A DNA stretch of 64,000 nt, from positions 23,894,135-23,958,134 of the forward strand of contig CANTUZ010000012.1 of assembly GCA_947846985.1 (NCBI GenBank), read 5' to 3'. Each line of letters starts with the position of its first letter. Within the stretch, counting starts at the first letter, position 1. Shown in pieces: positions 62,671-64,000 of the stretch. This stretch comes from Fratercula arctica (Eukaryota > Chordata > Aves > Charadriiformes > Alcidae). The notes beneath the pieces were generated by a model, which saw only the letters and a program-made list of their open reading frames with translations, was not told where the DNA came from and did not search any database. The position numbers and the translations under genes are program-made.

Positions 62671-64000
62671 CTGCAATTACAATGGAGTCAAATTTAAGTC
62701 ATTAACAGGCACCTAATGGATAACAAATGCATTCATTTGTTTAGAATTAAGCAATTAGGATAACTGCTTCCTGAAATTTTCTGAGTATTGCAGCCTCCAA
62801 AGATGATAGCAATAACCAAGAATATTTCAATGTTCAATTAGCTGATGACTTCAAGAGTTTTACTAAAATTCAGCATCAAAGGAGTATTATGAAAAGTTAA
62901 TGTTTAGACATAAAACACTGAACTCTTTGCATGTACTTCAGAAGCTGAAATACAAGGTCACATTTAATTCACATCCAGACTGAGGAATCTTATTTGAAAT
63001 ACTCAGCAGTTAATAATTCCATTAAACTTAATGGGGCTAAATCATGTAAGTAACTTTGCATTGCCATAAATATTGAATTCAGTATAATCCCTGCACTTAT
63101 TTACAATTTTTCCCTTTTAGTTCTCAAGGGGAGCTTTCTCTTCAGACACAATATGAGTTCGTCATCGAATCAGGAAGTGCAATGACCTCTAAGTTCAGCT
63201 TTTGCATATGTATGCATGTGTCTTCAATGAGACCCTGGGATTTTTCCATGTAAACCACCAGACTCATAGGAAGTTGAAGTAATTATCAGCACAAGACTAT
63301 AAAAATAGTTTACAAGCACTCTTACTGAAGATCACAGTTACAGCGTTCCAGCTTCAATAACTCTCAAATCTGGTTTCAAATAAAAGATTAAATACCTGCA
63401 AGAAGGTATGGAAGCATTCCTGTCAAGCAAGACTTAAAACATCTGGAGACATATAGGTCAGCTTGGAGACCTGACACAGTAACTGGATAGGCTCTTACAC
63501 GTTAAAAGCAATAATTGATCCAAAATGTTTTCTCCAAAAACAACAATGTTGTGGTTTAACCCCACAAGCCCTGCTAGGACCACGCAACCGCTCACTCACT
63601 CCCCCTGGTTGGGATGGGGAAGAGAATCAGAAAAGTGAGAAAACTCATGGGTTGAGATAGACCATTTAAATAGGTAGAGCAAAAAGCCGCACACACAAGC
63701 AAAGGAAAACAAGGAATTCATTTACTACTTCCCATTGGCAGGCAGGTGTTCAGCCACCTCCAGGAAAGCAGGGCTCCATCACACGTAACAGTTGGCTCCA
63801 TCACGGGTAACAGTTACTTGGGAAGACAGACGCTGTAACTCTAAATGTCCTCTCCTTCCTTCTTCTTCCCCCATTTTATATACTTAGCATTATGTCACGC
63901 GGCATGGAATATTCCTTTGGTCAGTTGGGGTCAAGCTGTCCTGGCTGTGTCTCCTCCCACCTTCTTGTGTCCTCCCCAGCCTACTTGCCAGCAGGGCAGT
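62671..64000 (-). other. VAV3: VAV3 intron, partial
   Basis: Start of the intron leading toward the acidic-region and CH exons, which were not found here. No exon was recognised; the last 450 bases are an LTR sequence. Confidence 0.8.
63547..64000. mobile_element. Avian endogenous-retrovirus LTR, cut by the window end
   Basis: Begins with tgttgtggtttaaccccaca and continues with motifs I recall from a widespread avian LTR family: 'cgctcactcactccccc', 'tgggttgagata', 'ttttatatacttagcattatg' and 'ggtcagttggggtcaagctg'. The TATA-like 'ttttatata' near 63880 would suit an LTR promoter. No gag, pol or env sequence is visible. Only the left edge is inside the window, so solo LTR versus provirus cannot be decided, and neither can orientation. 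Confidence 0.8.

Noticed and set aside
1..64000. CRISPR arrays, bacterial operons, phage or plasmid modules, tRNA or rRNA genes
   Set aside because: None seen. The window is a eukaryotic intron-exon landscape, and the only regular direct repeats are microsatellites.

Overview
The window is intronic-style vertebrate DNA, almost certainly from a bird. It is AT-rich, non-operonic and sparse in exons, and its recognisable interspersed repeats are CR1 LINEs plus one solo-LTR-like sequence of a kind I recall as common in avian genomes. Nothing bacterial, plasmid-like or phage-like is present.

One protein-coding gene is supported: the middle of VAV3, a Rho/Rac guanine-nucleotide exchange factor, on the minus strand. 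Thirteen exons were placed by eye from 62670 down to 20554. Every one has AG/GT borders, and their phases join without a break into 1173 nt (391 codons). In order they encode the catalytic DH domain (62670 to about 51143), the PH domain (about 51143 to 49691), the zinc-binding C1 domain (32642-32541 and 29970-29870), and a 23-nt microexon that starts the linker toward the first SH3 domain (20576-20554). The 5' exons (calponin-homology and acidic regions) must lie above 64000. The 3' exons (SH3-SH2-SH3) were not found here and probably lie below position 1.

Layout. 1-20553: deep intron with T/G-rich tracts and a CR1 copy at 14550-15244. 20554-20860: the microexon plus a TATA-like and CpG-rich stretch that looks like an internal promoter and alternative first exon for a short SH3-SH2-SH3 isoform (VAV3.1 type). 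20602-29869: intron with two CR1 pieces and a GATA/CA microsatellite. 29870-32642: C1 exons. 32643-49690: a 17-kb intron containing a perfect 44-bp palindrome. 49691-51229: four closely spaced DH/PH exons. 51230-62670: the remaining DH exons, with a decayed CR1 at 55800-56500. 62671-64000: intron ending in the LTR.

The most interesting points are the probable internal VAV3 promoter and first exon, which is open in frame for about 100 codons upstream of its likely ATG, and the spacer-free 44-bp palindrome. I did not see an undescribed multi-gene system.
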